Source: Salinisphaera sp052044135
Lineage (GTDB): Bacteria > Pseudomonadota > Gammaproteobacteria > Nevskiales > Salinisphaeraceae
NCBI RefSeq assembly: GCF_052044135.1
Contig: NZ_JBQDYF010000006.1
Coordinates: 167,802 to 231,801 of the forward strand
DNA length: 64,000 nucleotides
Direction: 5' to 3'
Shown here: positions 50,932 to 59,889 of the stretch, in pieces
How the letters are laid out: each line of letters starts with the position of its first letter
How positions within the stretch are numbered: the first letter of the stretch is position 1
Notes under the pieces: generated by a model
Seen by the model: the letters and a program-made list of their open reading frames with translations, nothing else
The model's database searches: none
Told to the model about the DNA's origin: nothing
Made by a program: the position numbers and the translations under genes

Positions 50932-51678
50932 TCAGCCGCCCAGCGTTTCCTCGAATAAGGTCGACAAGCGCTTGTAATGACGGGCATCGGCGGCTTCGTT
51001 GTAGACCGGCGCGTCGAACGCGGTGTAGCCGTGGCCGGCGCCCTTGTACAGTTCGGTGGTGAAGTCCACGCCGGCCGCCGCCATGGCGGCATCGAGCCGG
51101 CCGATCTGTGCCGGCGGCATCAGTTCATCACCATCGGCGTGGCCCAGATAGACACGGCCCTTGATCCGGTCGACCACGCCGAGCGGGCTGTTTTCGTCGC
51201 CCTCGACGGCAAGCCGGGCCGAATGGAAGCCGGCGGCCGCGGCCACGCGTTCGGGATGGGCTGCCGCCATGCGCAGGGCGAACGCACCGGTCATGCAATA
51301 GCCAACCACGCCGATGCGGCTGCCGTCGAATTCGGGTTCGGCGTCGATCGTGGCGACCAGCGCCGCGAAGTCGCGCGCCTGAGCTTCCGGCGTCAGATGG
51401 CCGGCATATTCGAACAGCGTCGGCCGGACGTCTTCGTCGCGAAACGATTTCCCTTCGGGCACCACCGGACCCACGACGTCGCGGTAGTAGATGTTGGGCA
51501 TGAGTACCGCATAGCCGTCGTCGGCGATGGTCTGGGCCTTGTCGTGATAGCAGGGCCGCAAGCCGCCGATGTCGGTGAACAGCACGACGGCGGGCAGGGC
51601 GCCGTTCGCATCGTCGGGTGTGAAGATGTGGGCGTCGATCGTGCCGTCGGTGGCGTTGATATCGATGGCGCGGCTCAT
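50932..51678 (-). CDS. Dienelactone hydrolase-family protein
   Basis: 248 residues from ATG 51678 with AGGAGT. Nucleophile elbow GVVGYCMTGAFALR (Cys nucleophile, as in true dienelactone hydrolases), Asp near HADGDEL and His in GAGHGYTAFD. Cytosolic. Upstream on the same strand (119 bases before it) is DoxX, and a LysR regulator is divergent. Confidence 0.88.
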   Translation of the reverse strand: MSRAIDINATDGTIDAHIFTPDDANGALPAVVLFTDIGGLRPCYHDKAQTIADDGYAVLMPNIYYRDVVGPVVPEGKSFRDEDVRPTLFEYAGHLTPEAQARDFAALVATIDAEPEFDGSRIGVVGYCMTGAFALRMAAAHPERVAAAAGFHSARLAVEGDENSPLGVVDRIKGRVYLGHADGDELMPPAQIGRLDAAMAAAGVDFTTELYKGAGHGYTAFDAPVYNEAADARHYKRLSTLFEETLGG

Positions 51679-51797
51679 GGGCAAACTCCTAATGAAATGA
51701 GTGGCATCACGTGGGTTATAGGACCATGTACCGGCATTCTGCAACGACCGCGCGGGCCTGCGGGGCCCGCGCGGTGGTCTCGATGGGGCGGCGCGGC

Positions 51798-52262
51798 TCA
51801 GGCCGCGTGCATGGTCCGGCGCGATGCCGCGGCCCGTCGGCCGAGCCAGGCATCGATCGCGAAGCGCCCCGGGCCGGCGACGTAGAGCGCCAGCAGGCCG
51901 CCGATGATTGCGATGTTCTTGTAGAAGTTGATTTCGTTGGCGTACTGCTCGGCGCCGGTCATCGTCCAGTACGGGTGGCCGATGAGTGCAGTGCCCAGCG
52001 TATAAAGCGCCATCAGCAGCGCCAACGGTCGGGTGGCCGCGCCCAATGCAATGGCAAGCGCCACCGGCACTTCCATCACGACGGCAATCACCGCGGCGAG
52101 CGCCGGCAAGGGGGCGCCGGTGTGTTGCATGTAGGCCACGGTGCCGGCGAAGCCGACCAGCTTGCCCCAGCCGAAGAGCACGAACAGCCAGGCAATCAGC
52201 ACCCGGGCGGCGAGCAGCAGCGGATCCTGGAAATACGATTTGTGCAGGAGAGAGTCGAACAT
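51798..52262 (-). CDS. DoxX-family membrane protein
   Basis: 154 residues from ATG 52262 (GAGG upstream). Four membrane helices with DoxX features: ARVLIAWLFVLFGWGKLVGF, KNIAIIGGLLALYVAGPGRF. DoxX-like proteins often sit with oxidoreductases and are linked to redox or sulfur stress; function is not defined. Probably first gene of an operon with the dienelactone hydrolase. Confidence 0.82.
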   Translation of the reverse strand: MFDSLLHKSYFQDPLLLAARVLIAWLFVLFGWGKLVGFAGTVAYMQHTGAPLPALAAVIAVVMEVPVALAIALGAATRPLALLMALYTLGTALIGHPYWTMTGAEQYANEINFYKNIAIIGGLLALYVAGPGRFAIDAWLGRRAAASRRTMHAA

Positions 52263-52387
52263 GACGGGCCTCGTTGCGATTGTGGATCGGGCCGGCAAGG
52301 CCGGCTGTTTCATTCAAGTTAGGCGCAGGACGCCCGGATCGGAAGCCGGCATAATCTCAACACGGCGTTCTATTATGGGAACGAGGC

Positions 52388-53335
52388 GTGGAAGATCTTG
52401 ATGATCTGTTCTATTTTTCGAGCGTGGTCGAGCACGGCGGCTTCTCCGCCGCGGCCCGGGCGCTGAAGCAGCCCAAATCGAAGCTCAGCCGGCGCGTGGC
52501 CGCGCTCGAGGCACGGCTTGGCGTACGGCTGCTTAATCGCGACACCCGAGGCATTTCGCTGACGCCGATCGGCGAGGCATTCCATGCGCATTGCCGCACC
52601 ATGCTCGATGCCGCGCGCTCCGCGTTCGAGACCGTCCAGCAAAGCCAGGCCCAGCCGCGCGGCACGGTCCGCCTGAGTTGCCCGCCGGGGCTGTTGTATC
52701 TGCGGCTGGCACCGTTGATCTCGGCCTTTCTGGCCCGTTATCCCGAAGTAAACCTGGAGATCGAGGCGGTGGCGCGGCCGGTCGATCCCGTGCGTGAAGG
52801 TTTCGATGTGGCGTTGCGCGTGCGGCCAACACCGTTGGCCGACAGCGATCTGAACATGCGCGCGATCGCGGCCAGCCCGCATCGGTTGATCGGTGCCCCA
52901 GAGTTGGTGGCGCATCTGCCGGGCCGCGCCACAGCGCCCGAGCGCGTCGACTGGCCGGCGCTGAGCGAAAGCCGCCCGGATGGCCGTTATTGTTGGTATC
53001 TAGAGAACACCGCCGGCCTGCGTTGCGAGATCGCCTACCGGCCGCGGCTGGTGACCGACGATATGTCGACCCTGCGCCGGGCGGCACTCGACGGTCTGGG
53101 CGTGGCGCAGTTGCCGATGCTGTTCGTCGGCGACGACCTCGCCGCCGGCCGGCTGGTCAATCTACTCCCCGGCTGGGCGCCGCCCGACAAGCTGCTGCAC
53201 GCCGTGTTCGCTTCGCGCCGCGGCCAGTTGCCGGCGGTACGCGCGCTGCTGGATTTTCTGGCCGAATCCATTGGTCCGAGCGATTTCACCCGCCGGCCCC
53301 CGGCGGGCGAGGTCAGCGGGCGTTCGACAGAATGA
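52388..53335 (+). CDS. LysR-family transcriptional regulator
   Basis: 315 residues: N-terminal LysR HTH (FSSVVEHGGFSAAARALKQP, then KSKLSRRVAALE) and type-2 periplasmic-binding effector domain. Divergent from DoxX across 125 bases, so it likely controls doxX and the dienelactone hydrolase. Its 3' end overlaps the convergent LysE-type gene by 23 bases. Confidence 0.92.
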   Translation: MEDLDDLFYFSSVVEHGGFSAAARALKQPKSKLSRRVAALEARLGVRLLNRDTRGISLTPIGEAFHAHCRTMLDAARSAFETVQQSQAQPRGTVRLSCPPGLLYLRLAPLISAFLARYPEVNLEIEAVARPVDPVREGFDVALRVRPTPLADSDLNMRAIAASPHRLIGAPELVAHLPGRATAPERVDWPALSESRPDGRYCWYLENTAGLRCEIAYRPRLVTDDMSTLRRAALDGLGVAQLPMLFVGDDLAAGRLVNLLPGWAPPDKLLHAVFASRRGQLPAVRALLDFLAESIGPSDFTRRPPAGEVSGRSTE

Positions 53336-53930
53336 GGTGGGTGCCGAAACCGGCCAGTACGATGCCCACGAGCCGGTCGAACGCCGTGCGGACCCGGCTG
53401 AACAGCGCCAGCGCCGGCGGGCGGCTCAGAACCAACGCGACAACCGCGTACCAGCTCGCCGAGATCAGGGCCATCATCACGACGGCCGCCAGACTCCAGC
53501 CGATCGAGGCCTGCGGCGGCATGACGGTGGCGAACAGGCTGGATACGAATACCGCGGTCTTGGGATTGGCCAGATTGGTGATCAATCCGGTGCGGAACAG
53601 CGCGCGCGCCGCAGGCTGATCGTGCGCCCTCGGCGGGTCGCCGCCGGGGCGGGTCGAGGCGCGCAGCATAGCGACGCCGAGCCAGATCAGATAAGCGCCG
53701 CCGACAAGTTTCAGGCCGATATAAGCCCAGGGCGCGGCCAGAAAAAGGCCGCGGATACCCAGAGCGCCGGCCAGTCCCCAGACGAGTGTGGCCGACGCAA
53801 TGCCCGCCACCGCGAACAGGCTCGCCCGGGCGTGATGGCGGGCGGCAGTACGCGCCACCAGCACGAAATTCGGCCCCGGTGACATCGCGGCCAGCAGCCA
53901 GAGGCTGCCGATCAAAAAGAACGAATGCAT
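53313..53930 (-). CDS. LysE/RhtB-family exporter
   Basis: 205 residues, six hydrophobic helices, with the LysE signature AAMSPGPNFVLVARTAARHH near the start and NLANPKTAVFVSSLFA. Exports an amino acid or similar compound. Convergent with the LysR gene, sharing 23 bases. Confidence 0.9.
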   Translation of the reverse strand: MHSFFLIGSLWLLAAMSPGPNFVLVARTAARHHARASLFAVAGIASATLVWGLAGALGIRGLFLAAPWAYIGLKLVGGAYLIWLGVAMLRASTRPGGDPPRAHDQPAARALFRTGLITNLANPKTAVFVSSLFATVMPPQASIGWSLAAVVMMALISASWYAVVALVLSRPPALALFSRVRTAFDRLVGIVLAGFGTHLILSNAR

Positions 53931-54000
53931 GTCTCGTCTCAGTTTTCGTCCACTAAAAAGTCATCAGGCGCGATCGTGTCGGCAACGTATATGGGCATCG

Positions 54001-54888
54001 TTACCCTGGGCCCGTCGCGACACCGGCGACCGCCCGGCCGACATCCGCCAGCACCCTGTCGCGCTGGGCATGCGTGGCGGTCGAGCCGGTGTAGTAGGCG
54101 GCCACCAGAATGGGTTGGCGGTGCGGTGGCTGGATGATCGCAATGTCGTTGGCGCTGTTGTCGCCGCCGGAGCCGGTCTTGTCGCCGACGCGCCAGGCCG
54201 CGGGCAGGCCGGCCCGCAGGCGATGATCGCCGGTCTGGCAGGCACGCATCCAGGCCATGAGTTGCTGCGTCGAGGCAGCACTCAAAGCGTGACCCAACAG
54301 AATCCGTTGCATCAGACCGAGCATGGCGCTCGGTGTAGTTGTGTCGTGCGGGTTGCCGGGCGTGTAGTCGTTGAGTGCGGTTTCGTATCGGTCCGAGCGC
54401 GTCACGTCATCGCCCAGCGAACGGACGAAGCGGGTCACCGCCGCGGGGCCGCCGACGCTGTGCAGCATGAGGTTGGCCGCCGTGTTGTCGCTCTGCGTGA
54501 GCCCGGCGCGGCAGATCGCGCCGAGTGTCATGCCAGTGGCGACGTGTTGTTTCGTTTCCGGCGAGTAGGTCACGACGTCGTCTTCGCTGTAATCGATGTG
54601 GCGGGCCAGCGATTCGGCGCCAGCATCGACGTGCGAGAGGATGAGCGCAGCGGTCGGGAACTTGACCGTACTACACAACAGGAAGCGTTCGTTGCCGCGG
54701 TGGGTGATCCGCCGACCGCCGCCCGTATCGACGACCGCCACGCCCAACCGGCCGCCGTGGCGGCTTTCCAGCCGGGCCATGGCGGCTTTGAATGCCGCAT
54801 CGGTGTCGGCCGCCAATACGGGCGGCGCGCCGATCAGTGAAAGGACCGCACCGGCCGCGAACTGCTGAATGAACTGACGACGATCCAA
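54001..54888 (-). CDS. Class A beta-lactamase with twin-arginine signal
   Basis: 295 residues. The start MDRRQFIQQFAAGAVLSLIG is a Tat signal, cleavage near VLAAD. All class A residues are present: Ser73-x-x-Lys76 (STVK), SDN at 133-135, the Glu169 general base in ETALN, and KTG at 237-239. It therefore should hydrolyse beta-lactams in the periplasm. KTG is followed by SGGDNS. The Cys before the active Ser (LCSTVK) has no obvious partner at the position used in KPC-type carbapenemases. No regulator or mobile element is adjacent, so probably intrinsic to the chromosome. Confidence 0.9.
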   Translation of the reverse strand: MDRRQFIQQFAAGAVLSLIGAPPVLAADTDAAFKAAMARLESRHGGRLGVAVVDTGGGRRITHRGNERFLLCSTVKFPTAALILSHVDAGAESLARHIDYSEDDVVTYSPETKQHVATGMTLGAICRAGLTQSDNTAANLMLHSVGGPAAVTRFVRSLGDDVTRSDRYETALNDYTPGNPHDTTTPSAMLGLMQRILLGHALSAASTQQLMAWMRACQTGDHRLRAGLPAAWRVGDKTGSGGDNSANDIAIIQPPHRQPILVAAYYTGSTATHAQRDRVLADVGRAVAGVATGPG

Positions 54889-55010
54889 GACTAAAGCCTC
54901 ACGATACAGCGGACGGAAAAGTTTAGCCGAATCGTATGGCAGCGGCGCGTCTGGCTGGATCGGCCTCGCCGGGGCCGGCCCAAGCCGGCAGCGTCAGCCC
55001 CTCCACCCTA

Positions 55011-55766
55011 TTACAGGCGCATGCCGCCCGAGGCCTCGATGCGCTCGCCGTTGATCCAGCGCGCGTCATCCGACAATAGCATGGCCATCGCGCTGCCGAT
55101 CTCGTCGGCCCGGCCGGGTCGGCCAAGCGCAGTGATCGACGATACATAAGCGTTGACCTCGGGGTTGTCCCGCACTCTGCCGCCGCTGAAATCGGTGGCG
55201 ATGGCGCCCGGCGCGATCGTATTCACGCGAATCTGGCGCTCGGCCAGCTCGGTGGCCAGATACCGGGTCAGCACCTCGACTGCGCCCTTGGCTGCGCCGT
55301 AGATCGATGTGCCGGGCATGGAAAAACGCGCCAGTCCGCTGGAAACGTTGAGGATCCGGCCGCCGTCGGCCAGCAGCGGCAGCAGCCGCTGGGTGAGGAA
55401 ATACGGGCCTTTCAGGTGTGTATCGATCACAGCATCGAACTGTTCTTCCGTGGTGCTCGCGAACGGCTCGTGCATGGCAATACCGGCGTTGTTGAGCAGC
55501 CCGTCGAAGGTCTCGCGCTGCCAGGTCTGGGCCAGTACACGCTTCACAGTGGCAGCGAATGCCACGAAATGCCTCGCTTGACCGACATCCAGCGGTAGCG
55601 CGACCGCCTTGGGCCCCTTCGCCTGGATTGCCGCAACGGCCGTTTCGGCGGCTTCTTTCTGTGAACGATAGGTGAGGATGATGTCGTGCCCGCGATCGGC
55701 CAGGTGCAGCGCCGCGCTCCGGCCGAGACCGCGGCTCCCGCCGGTGATGAGAATGATCTGGCTCAT
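55011..55766 (-). CDS. Short-chain dehydrogenase
   Basis: 251 residues from ATG 55766 with AGGAGATCC upstream. NAD site ITGGSRGLGRSAALHL, NNAGIA, catalytic Ser in NVSSGLAR, and YGAAKGAVE. Divergent from a LysR regulator, which probably controls it. Substrate unknown. Confidence 0.88.
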   Translation of the reverse strand: MSQIILITGGSRGLGRSAALHLADRGHDIILTYRSQKEAAETAVAAIQAKGPKAVALPLDVGQARHFVAFAATVKRVLAQTWQRETFDGLLNNAGIAMHEPFASTTEEQFDAVIDTHLKGPYFLTQRLLPLLADGGRILNVSSGLARFSMPGTSIYGAAKGAVEVLTRYLATELAERQIRVNTIAPGAIATDFSGGRVRDNPEVNAYVSSITALGRPGRADEIGSAMAMLLSDDARWINGERIEASGGMRL

Positions 55767-55869
55767 GTGGATCTCCTGAGGGGTGAGCGTGCGATAGAGC
55801 TTATTGGGCGTGCGGTTGGCGATAAACCGCGTCATGATGAATACACTGTTGCATTGAAGTGGACAATCG

Positions 55870-56784
55870 ATGGCGATCGATCGCGTGGCCGCGTTGCAGG
55901 CATTCATTCGTGTGGTCGAGGCCGGGGGCTTCACTCGTGCGTCCGAACAGCTCGGGTTATCCCGTGCCCGGGTATCGCGCCAGATCCAGCAACTCGAGGA
56001 TCATCTGGGAGTGCGCCTGCTGCATCGGACGACCCGCCGCGTGCGGCTCACCGAGGATGGCCGAGCGCTGCTCGATCGCGGCCGCGAATGGCTCGATGAT
56101 CTCGATGAGATCGAAACCCTGTTCGAGCACAGGCATAACGCGTTGTCGGGCCTGTTGCGGGTCGATGTCGGCCATGCGATGGCGCGTCATCTGCTGATCC
56201 CGGAATTGCCCGGCTTGCTCGCCGCCCATCCGGGCCTGGAACTCGAACTGTCCGTCAGTGACGGACTGGCCGATCCGGTACGCGAAGGTCTGGATCTGGT
56301 CGTACGCGGCGGTCGCGTGCGGGACGCCCAGCTCATTGCCCGGCCGCTCGGCGATATGGCGATCGTCAACTGCGCCAGTCCGGGTTATCTGGCGCGCCAT
56401 GGCACGCCGAGGTCCCCGGCCGATCTCGAAAACGGCCATCGCGTCGTGCACTACGTGCCGCGCCTCGGCGAGCCGCTGCCACGCTGGGAATACGTCAGCG
56501 ACGGACAGACGCATCATCTGCCGCTGCCGGGCGTGATTACGGTGAACAGTACCGGTGCGTATACCGATGCCTGCCGGGCCGGGCTGGGACTGATCCAGGT
56601 GCCGCGCGTCGGCGTGCAGTGGTTGCTGGACGCCGGTGAACTGATCGAGGTGATGCCCGGCCACCGCGCCGAGCCGATGCCGATCTCTTTCGTCTACCCG
56701 CATCGGCGCAATCTGTCGCGCCGCGTGCGGGGGTTCATGGACTGGCTGGGCCCGAAGATCCAGGCCTACTATCGGCTGGCGTGA
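55870..56784 (+). CDS. LysR-family transcriptional regulator
   Basis: 304 residues: HTH with FIRVVEAGGFTRASEQLGLS then RARVSRQIQQLE, and a LysR substrate-binding domain. Divergent from the SDR across 103 bases, a typical regulator-target pair. Followed by glpD on the same strand. Confidence 0.92.
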   Translation: MAIDRVAALQAFIRVVEAGGFTRASEQLGLSRARVSRQIQQLEDHLGVRLLHRTTRRVRLTEDGRALLDRGREWLDDLDEIETLFEHRHNALSGLLRVDVGHAMARHLLIPELPGLLAAHPGLELELSVSDGLADPVREGLDLVVRGGRVRDAQLIARPLGDMAIVNCASPGYLARHGTPRSPADLENGHRVVHYVPRLGEPLPRWEYVSDGQTHHLPLPGVITVNSTGAYTDACRAGLGLIQVPRVGVQWLLDAGELIEVMPGHRAEPMPISFVYPHRRNLSRRVRGFMDWLGPKIQAYYRLA

Positions 56785-56955
56785 CGACAGAAGCCGCCCC
56801 GGTCTCGCGGCTGCGCCGGTGCGGAGCGGGGTCGCTGCATCGGAAATCGTGGGTAGGGCGGTATGGTCGGTATGGTGGAGATATCGGGCGCGGCTGCTTG
56901 CCGCCGCTTTTTTCGCCGACACGCGGATCGTGGTCGGCTACGGAGATCGACGCAC

Positions 56956-58689
56956 ATGCAGTTACGCGAAAGCAATATCCAGCGACTCCAATCCGGCGAT
57001 GTCTACGACGCACTCATCGTCGGCGGGGGCATCAACGGTGCGGTTAGCGCGGCAGCACTGTCGGGCAAGGGCGTGAAAACCGCGCTGATCGACCAGGGCG
57101 ATTTCGCCGGTATGACCAGCATGTGGTCGTCCAACCTGATCTGGGGCGGTATCAAGTACATGGAGTCGTACGACTTCAAGCTCGTGCGCGAGCTGTGCGT
57201 GTCGCGCAACCACCTGATCAAGCATTACCCGTCCACGGTGCAGGAAATCCGCTTCCTGACCACGATCACCAAGGGTTTCCGCTGGCATCCGCTGGTGCTC
57301 TGGGCCGGCACCTGGCTGTACTGGTTCTTCGGCAACTGCTTCACGAAGATTCCGCGGTTGCCGTCGCTCAAGCAGGTCAATAAAGAAGAACCGGTCATAG
57401 ATACCCGGCCGGCCGTCGGCTGCTTCGAATATTCCGATGCTTACTTGCACGACAACGACGCACGGTTTGTCTTCAACTTCGTGCGGCTAGCCATGAACAG
57501 CGGCTGCGCCGCCGCCAATTACGTTGAATCCACGGGTGCAACGCGCGAGAACGGCATCTGGACCGTGCAGCTGCGCGACGTGATGACCGGCCGGGAATTC
57601 ACCGCGAAAACCCGCACGCTCATCAACGCCTGCGGCCCGTTGGCCGATCAATACAACCGGCTGACCGAGAAGAAGACTGAGCATAGCCATGTGCTGTCCA
57701 AGGGGATTCATCTCATCGTCGAACGGCTCACGCCCAACAAACGCGTGCTGGCTTTCTTCGACCAGGATGGGCGCCTGTTCTTCGCCATCCCCATGGGCAA
57801 CCGCACCTGCATCGGCACTACCGACACGCGCACCGACGACCCGCATGCGGCGATCACCGACGAAGACATCGACTTCGTACTGGACAACATCAACGCCCGG
57901 CTGGCGCTCGACAAACCGCTGGATCGCGACGACATCATCGCCACCCGCTGCGGCGTACGTCCGCTGGCGGTGGAAAACAGCGGCGGCCAGGATCGGGACT
58001 TCCTGCAGCTCTCCCGCAAGCACGAGATCGATTCCGACATCGAACAGGGCTACATCAGCATCTTCGGCGGCAAGCTCACCGATTGCGTGAACGTCGGCAA
58101 CGAAATCACCGACCTGGTCAAACAGATGGGCATCGAAGTCCGCTACCCGAAATATCGCTGGTACGGCGAGCCGGTGGATTCGGTGCGCGACGAATTCTTA
58201 CACCAGGCCCGGCTCATGAACCTCGACGGCTACACCGACCCGGCCTCGTCCGAACCGCTGTCCACGCGGCTCTGGCGCCGCTACGCCGGCCATGCCATCG
58301 GCATTCTGGAAAACATCCGCGAAGACCCGCGCCAGGCCGAAATCCTCATCGAGGGCACCGAATACATCCGCGCCGAAGTCCGCCAGGCCGCGAGACGAGA
58401 GATGATCACCAAGCTCGAGGATTTCCTGCGCCGCCGCTCCAAGATCAGCCTCGTCTCCCGCCAGGACACCATCAAGCACTCTGCCGGCCTGCTGGAAGCC
58501 TGCCAAATCCTGTTCGGCGACGACGCGAAAAAACGCTTCGACGAATACTTCCGCGAGCACCCGGTAGTCAACGGCATCGCCAAGGACCCGTCGTCCGGCC
58601 AGGCCGCCGCAGACGATGCGCCCGAGGCGACCGACGTAGCCGACACCGCCCGCGAGCGCGAGCATGGGTTTGAGACGTTGAATTGGTAG
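56956..58689 (+). CDS. glpD: Glycerol-3-phosphate dehydrogenase (aerobic, FAD)
   Basis: 577 residues from ATG 56956 (MQLRESNIQRL). FAD dinucleotide site LIVGGGINGAVSAAALSG, then MTSMWSSNLIWGGIKYME (GlpD/GlpO-type segment) and FIFGGK-like FGGKLTDCVNVG near residue ~370. It oxidises sn-glycerol-3-phosphate to dihydroxyacetone phosphate, feeding electrons to quinones. Part of its 3' coding sequence reappears, damaged, at 61203-61346. Confidence 0.92.
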   Translation: MQLRESNIQRLQSGDVYDALIVGGGINGAVSAAALSGKGVKTALIDQGDFAGMTSMWSSNLIWGGIKYMESYDFKLVRELCVSRNHLIKHYPSTVQEIRFLTTITKGFRWHPLVLWAGTWLYWFFGNCFTKIPRLPSLKQVNKEEPVIDTRPAVGCFEYSDAYLHDNDARFVFNFVRLAMNSGCAAANYVESTGATRENGIWTVQLRDVMTGREFTAKTRTLINACGPLADQYNRLTEKKTEHSHVLSKGIHLIVERLTPNKRVLAFFDQDGRLFFAIPMGNRTCIGTTDTRTDDPHAAITDEDIDFVLDNINARLALDKPLDRDDIIATRCGVRPLAVENSGGQDRDFLQLSRKHEIDSDIEQGYISIFGGKLTDCVNVGNEITDLVKQMGIEVRYPKYRWYGEPVDSVRDEFLHQARLMNLDGYTDPASSEPLSTRLWRRYAGHAIGILENIREDPRQAEILIEGTEYIRAEVRQAARREMITKLEDFLRRRSKISLVSRQDTIKHSAGLLEACQILFGDDAKKRFDEYFREHPVVNGIAKDPSSGQAAADDAPEATDVADTAREREHGFETLNW

Positions 58690-58718
58690 GGGCCATCGGC
58701 TGGGATGATGTTTCGTGA

Positions 58719-59144
58719 TCAGTGTTGATGCCAAGGATTAACCAGCGCAACGCCGAAGGGGTCAAATTCCTTGGTGTTGCGGGTCGCAAGCGTTGCGCCG
58801 TGGTTAAGGCAGATTGCGGCGATTTGGGCGTCCGCCATTGAGGCGGGGCGCCCCGCGGCTTCGCTCGCGGCCACGCGCTGTGCATAGTGCACCGCAGCCT
58901 CAGCGTCGAACGAGAAGATGGCGCCAGCAAAGTCTTCTTCGAACATCATGGCGGCAACGCCGCCGAGTTGCTGTTTGCGCCGCCCGTCGGGCAGGCGCTC
59001 TATGCCATAGAGAATCTCGGCCACGGTGATCGCCGTGATGGCTATATCGTCTCGGGCACTTGTTGAGTCGATCCAATCTACAACGAGCGGGTTCGGCGCC
59101 GGTCGCATGAGTTCGGACAAAACGTTCGTACCAAGAACGATCAT
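58719..59144 (-). CDS. PIN-domain toxin homologue (VapC/FitB type) with altered active site
   Basis: 141 residues. Overall close to FitB/StbB: SELMRP, the Glu in AITVAEILYGIE, Asp in SMADAQIAAI and TRNTKEFD. But the N-terminus reads MIVLGTNVLSE, whereas the family has Asp at residue 5 (LDTN). Here the codon is GGT, one transition from GAT. That Asp is one of the metal-binding acid residues of PIN RNases, so activity is probably reduced or lost. ATG 59144 follows directly after the antitoxin stop TAG. Downstream of glpD, on the opposite strand. Confidence 0.82.
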   Translation of the reverse strand: MIVLGTNVLSELMRPAPNPLVVDWIDSTSARDDIAITAITVAEILYGIERLPDGRRKQQLGGVAAMMFEEDFAGAIFSFDAEAAVHYAQRVAASEAAGRPASMADAQIAAICLNHGATLATRNTKEFDPFGVALVNPWHQH

Positions 59145-59384
59145 CTAGTCGAACTCGGCGGGCCGTGCTCGTTCAGTTCGTTTCGGCGCATCGATTTCCA
59201 CGCCATCGGTGGCCGCGAACCGTTCGCAAATGCGGCTGCCCAAACCTCGCTGTCGGCGTGGTGCAAGCGCACGTTGCAGAATCAAGCGCACTTCTTCTTC
59301 CATGGAATGCCCGTGTTCGGCGGCCGTCAGCCGCAATGCGCGTTTCAGTTCATCGTCCAGATTGCGAATCGTGATTGAAGCCAT
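59145..59384 (-). CDS. Ribbon-helix-helix antitoxin (FitA/StbC type)
   Basis: 79 residues: MASITIRNLDDELKRALRLT then EHGHSMEEEVRLILQRAL, the FitA/StbC RHH pattern. It would neutralise the PIN toxin and bind the operon promoter. The stop is immediately followed by the toxin ATG. A 16-base palindrome lies 15 bases upstream of its start. Confidence 0.85.
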   Translation of the reverse strand: MASITIRNLDDELKRALRLTAAEHGHSMEEEVRLILQRALAPRRQRGLGSRICERFAATDGVEIDAPKRTERARPAEFD

Positions 59385-59398
59385 GATCGCTTTTGATT

Positions 59399-59414
59399 GC
59401 ATTGAAATCAATGC
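59399..59414 (-). promoter_or_regulatory. Operator palindrome of the FitAB-type operon
   Basis: GCATTGA-AA-TCAATGC, perfect 7-bp arms around an AA centre, in the leader of the antitoxin gene. Probably the antitoxin binding site. Confidence 0.5.
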
Positions 59415-59507
59415 GGTCATTATAGCAATTCGACAGTCCGAGAATGACATCCAGATCTTGCTCACCTCCCGTTCGTCTCGGTGAGTAGATCGCGCCTTGC
59501 CGCGAAA

Positions 59508-59552
59508 TATTCCCGAACGGAAATATTGCGGTTTTATTCCTGTTCGGGAATA
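59508..59552 (+). promoter_or_regulatory. Two HipB-type operator palindromes upstream of hipB
   Basis: TATTCC-TGTTCG-GGAATA at 59535-59552 is a perfect palindrome with a 6-base centre; TATTCC-CGAACG-GAAATA at 59508-59525 is a near copy. The two halves also form an 11-bp inverted repeat (TATTCCCGAAC/GTTCGGGAATA). E. coli HipB operators are TATCC-N8-GGATA, so these are likely the local version. Confidence 0.7.
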
Positions 59553-59583
59553 CTGTTCAAATATATTCGTTCGGATGTAAGTA

Positions 59584-59889
59584 GTGACGATCAGGAACGC
59601 GAAAGACTTCGGCCTCCAGATTCGCGAAGCCCGTCGTCGTGCAGGGATCACGCAGGGTGTACTGGCGGATCGTTGCGGCACCACGCAGAGCTGGATATCG
59701 GAGCTGGAAAACGGCAAGCCCCGCGCTGAGCTCGAGTTGGCTCTGCGTGTGCTGCGCGAGCTTGGCCTGGCACTACAGGTTGCAGAGAGTGCTGAGCCGC
59801 CAGCGACGCAGTCGAACAGCAATTTCGACGTAACCGATCTTGTCGGAATGCCGCGCTCGCACAAATCATCGAGTACCGATGATGGCTGA
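59584..59889 (+). CDS. hipB: HipB-like antitoxin/regulator (Xre HTH)
   Basis: 101 residues from GTG 59584. Xre HTH: LQIREARRRAGITQGVLADR then CGTTQSWISELENG. The tail is disordered and Ser/Asp-rich. It would bind the two TATTCC palindromes upstream and hold HipA inactive. Its stop lies inside the HipA start region, so the genes overlap. Confidence 0.85.
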   Translation: MTIRNAKDFGLQIREARRRAGITQGVLADRCGTTQSWISELENGKPRAELELALRVLRELGLALQVAESAEPPATQSNSNFDVTDLVGMPRSHKSSSTDDG

